Positions 33,835 to 36,192 of a stretch of 36,192 bases of DNA are shown here, in pieces. The first letter of the stretch is position 1, and each line of letters opens with the position of its first letter. The notes beneath the pieces are model-generated. The model ran no database searches. It was not told the DNA's origin and saw only the letters and a list, made by a program, of their open reading frames with translations. A program made the translations under genes and the position numbers. The DNA is from Hyphomicrobiales bacterium (lineage in GTDB: Bacteria > Pseudomonadota > Alphaproteobacteria > Rhizobiales > Xanthobacteraceae), in NCBI GenBank assembly GCA_021323775.1, contig JAJPKK010000234.1, positions 1-36,192 on the forward strand, given 5' to 3'.

Positions 33835-34934
33835 TTCCCTTGGACCATGTCCTTTGGATCTCGGCGACCGATGTGTTCGTCTCTGGTCTTATCGGATGCC
33901 GGTTGGCGCGATGCCAGCCGCTCCATGAGAAACATCTCCCGCATCCACTGTTTCACCGGCTTCGCCGGGAAGCCGCCATACCGCGCCCCCGCAGGCACAT
34001 CGCGCGCGACGATCGAGCAAGCGGCGATTTGTGCGCCCTCCCCGATGGTGACGTGATTATTAACCCCGACGCGGGCGCCGAGCACGACGAAATCTTCAAG
34101 CGTCACGCTGCCTGAAATTCCGACCTGCGCGACCAGCACACAATGCCTGCCAATGGCGACATTGTGGCCGATCTGCACAAGGTTGTCGATTTTTGTACCC
34201 TCCCCTATCACGGTGTCGCGATTGGCGCCGCGGTCGATCGTGCTCCCGGCTCCGATCTCCACGTCATCCTGAACGATGACGCGGCCAATCTGCGGCACTT
34301 TCATGTGCGCGGTTCGGCCAAGCACGTAGCCGAAGCCGTCCTGGCCAAGACGGCACCCCGGATGAATGATCACCCGGTCCCCGATTAGGCTGTTGAGAAC
34401 GGAGCTTTGTGCTCCGATCGAACAGTTGCGTCCGATTCGAACGCCCGGTCCGACGACCGCGTTGGCAGCGACGACCGTGCCCGACCCGATTTCTGCTTCG
34501 GGCCCGACCACGACGCCCGGATCGAGCGAAACGCCGGATTCGAGACGCGCTGAAGGATGCACGTGGACCCCGGGCGCGATGCCGGCGCTTGCGAATACCA
34601 GTGACGGCCGCAGCGAATCGGGAAACAAAGTTCGCGCGACGGCGACGAAAGCGCGGTAAGGCTCGCGGACCGCGAGCACCGCAAGCCAAGGGGGAGCATC
34701 CTTGGCGAACCGCGGCGCCAGAAGGCAGGCGCCTGCGCGCGTACCGGCGAGTTCGTCTAGATATTTCGGATTGTCGAAGAATGTGAGGTCGCTTCCACGC
34801 GCGGCATCGAGCGCCGCGATACTGGTGATGACACGATCGAGCGGCACGCCGTCGGCGGGCTTGGCGCCCGTGATGGCTGCGATCTCGGCTAGCGTTAACG
34901 GCTTTGCCGTTTTGAAGAACAGCGGTTGGGCCAT
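33831..34934 (-). CDS. lpxD: UDP-3-O-acylglucosamine N-acyltransferase
   Basis: A 367-residue trimeric acyltransferase, third enzyme of lipid A synthesis, adding the N-linked 3-hydroxyacyl chain. An N-terminal uridine-binding domain (about 1-115, [11 protein letters not shown] and RAGACLLAP) precedes a hexapeptide beta-helix with [27 protein letters not shown] and [11 protein letters not shown], which holds the catalytic His. A C-terminal helical tail follows [17 protein letters not shown] chose the ATG at 34934 ([19 protein letters not shown]) on family fit; no good ribosome-binding site is visible. The 298 bases to bamA hold no gene. Confidence 0.95.
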   Translation of the reverse strand: MAQPLFFKTAKPLTLAEIAAITGAKPADGVPLDRVITSIAALDAARGSDLTFFDNPKYLDELAGTRAGACLLAPRFAKDAPPWLAVLAVREPYRAFVAVARTLFPDSLRPSLVFASAGIAPGVHVHPSARLESGVSLDPGVVVGPEAEIGSGTVVAANAVVGPGVRIGRNCSIGAQSSVLNSLIGDRVIIHPGCRLGQDGFGYVLGRTAHMKVPQIGRVIVQDDVEIGAGSTIDRGANRDTVIGEGTKIDNLVQIGHNVAIGRHCVLVAQVGISGSVTLEDFVVLGARVGVNNHVTIGEGAQIAACSIVARDVPAGARYGGFPAKPVKQWMREMFLMERLASRQPASDKTRDEHIGRRDPKDMVQGK

Positions 34935-35232
34935 CGGATAACAAAGGAAGCGGCGAACCGCAGCCTTGTAGCCCGGGTTAAACGTCAGCGAAACCCGGAA
35001 AGCGGTCTTGCTGCAGCAACGCCCAGCCCGAATTCCCCCCATCCAGGCCGCGCGCATCTGCGCCGCTCAATGCATAGCTTAACCACGCGCCAAACACGAG
35101 CATCGTCGCTGAGCTTGTGTCGCCGTCGCCGAGCGCCGACGGGGCACCGCGGTAATGACGCGGCCGGACAATGCCCGGCCACAACCAGAGAGACGGCAAT
35201 TGCCCCGGGCTGACAGCTAACCGGAATCCGTC

Positions 35233-36192
35233 CTAGAATCTCGTCCCGCCTCCGAACTGGAATATCTGTTTGAAATCCCAGGGCTCCTTGGTTATCGGAT
35301 AAGCAAGGTCGAACCGTAGCGGGCCAAACGGAGAATCCCAGATCAAGCCGACGCCAACCGACGACCGAATGTTGTTTGCAGGGCTCTGAACCAATGTTTC
35401 GCCGGTCTGCGCCCAAGACGTCGGCCCGACGTAATCCCCCAACCAACCCACATCGCTAAAGAACGCCAGTTTCATGCCGAAATCCTTCGGGGCAAAGAAC
35501 ATCGGCACCTGGAATTCGACCGACCCCGCCCAATAAAGCGAGCCGCCAAGTGCGTCGTTCGTGCCGCACTCCAGCATGGGCTGACCGCACAGTTGAACGG
35601 ACTGCGTCACGTCGCGAGGTCCAAAGCCGGCCGGCGCAAATCCGCGCACCAAATTGGGGCCGGCCTGGAAGTGGTCGAGCATGCGTAGACCTTCTCCCCC
35701 CCAGCCGGTGGCATAACCAGCCTGGCCGCGCACCAGAGCCACCACATCGGGAAAGATTTCATTATAAAGCCTCACGTCCAAAGTCGATTTGACAAATCTG
35801 ACGTCGCCGCCGGCGCCCGCGACGTCCTGCTTGAACTGGGCAATTAGGCCGTTTGTCGGATTCTTGCCGTTGTCGAGGGTGTTGTAAGCGATGGAATAGC
35901 CTGGCGAGGACACGAAGACCGCTCCGGCCGCCAGCTCCTTGCGCACCGCTAGCGAAGCTTCGCCGTCCTGGAAGCAGTTCTGCTGATTCGGGTCCTGAGA
36001 GAAAGGAAGCCCCGTTGCAGGATCAATTATAAACGGCGCGTTGGCAGCCTCAGGAAACGTTCCCAGCGCGCTGTTTGGATTAATGTTGTTACAGTTCATC
36101 AACTGGAACGGCAGCGAGATTTCCTGGCTGTAGCCGGTGTAGCGCAGTTGGCTCGATATGTTCTCCGTGATCGGAATGCCAAACTTGATGTC
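35233..36192 (-). CDS. bamA: Outer-membrane protein assembly factor BamA, C-terminal part
   Basis: The last 319 residues of BamA, cut by the window end. The visible part is the 16-stranded barrel, including DIKFGIPITENISSQLRYTG at the edge, YATGWGGEGLRMLDHFQAG, NLVRGFAPAGFGPRD (matching the conserved VRGF motif of loop 6), VEFQVPMFFAPKDFGMKLAF, SSVGVGLIWDSPFGPLRFD and a terminal aromatic F in FQFGGGTRF. The POTRA domains lie outside. BamA inserts barrel proteins into the outer membrane. It is the first visible gene of the bamA-lpxD-fabZ-lpxA-lpxI-lpxB operon. Confidence 0.95.
   Translation of the reverse strand, partial: DIKFGIPITENISSQLRYTGYSQEISLPFQLMNCNNINPNSALGTFPEAANAPFIIDPATGLPFSQDPNQQNCFQDGEASLAVRKELAAGAVFVSSPGYSIAYNTLDNGKNPTNGLIAQFKQDVAGAGGDVRFVKSTLDVRLYNEIFPDVVALVRGQAGYATGWGGEGLRMLDHFQAGPNLVRGFAPAGFGPRDVTQSVQLCGQPMLECGTNDALGGSLYWAGSVEFQVPMFFAPKDFGMKLAFFSDVGWLGDYVGPTSWAQTGETLVQSPANNIRSSVGVGLIWDSPFGPLRFDLAYPITKEPWDFKQIFQFGGGTRF

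Noticed and set aside
34936-35232. Small gene between bamA and lpxD
   Set aside because: The only frames are short with no ribosome-binding site or recognisable domain; the gap more likely holds leader or repeat sequence.

Overview
The window is high-GC DNA from an alphaproteobacterium, most likely a member of the Hyphomicrobiales (Rhizobiales) near Bradyrhizobium, Rhodopseudomonas or the Xanthobacteraceae. The basis is the gene content: proS-lolC-lolD, the bamA-lpxD-fabZ-lpxA-lpxI-lpxB envelope operon facing gltA, a sigma-54-type glnB-glnA unit beside nnr, and families of GC-rich palindromic repeats between genes. No rRNA, tRNA, insertion sequence or CRISPR array was recognised.

Layout. Positions 1-1160 look like an accessory patch: an AT-richer orphan adenine-methyltransferase-like gene meets, tail to tail, a frameshifted small HTH gene. 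Positions 1171-4490 (minus) hold proS, lolC and lolD. Positions 4491-6784 hold a phosphoesterase, long non-coding stretches and a 73-residue SelW-like gene (5847-6068, minus). That gene reads through an in-frame TGA in a C-x-x-U motif and has a bacterial SECIS-like hairpin just downstream, so ordinary gene calling would miss it. Positions 6785-12013 (plus) hold a POT peptide transporter and two tandem paralogues that join a carboxypeptidase-regulatory-like domain, one c-heme site and a Vgb-like beta-propeller. Positions 12197-17357 hold a Pif1/RecD-like helicase, a DUF1330 protein, a Tat-exported multicopper-oxidase-fold protein that has lost most copper ligands, and nnr.

Positions 17861-19706 are glnB and glnA, behind a near-consensus sigma-54 promoter and with a perfect 22-bp palindrome between them. 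Next come divergent glnS and gltX, then gltA. Between gltA and lpxB sits a cytochrome block (25681-30301): three diheme c-type cytochromes, a fused monoheme/outer-membrane-barrel protein resembling the Cyc2 type, and an Omp25-like barrel. A FixK/FNR-like box lies in its divergent promoter region. This block is the best candidate for an undescribed system, possibly an oxygen-regulated electron conduit across the outer membrane, and it appears to interrupt an otherwise conserved gltX-gltA/lpxB...bamA neighbourhood.

Positions 30284-36192 (minus) are lpxB, lpxI (with an in-frame repeat insertion near its N-terminus), lpxA, fabZ, lpxD and the 3' part of bamA, which is cut by the window end. Functions come from motifs and remembered family features; no database search was run.
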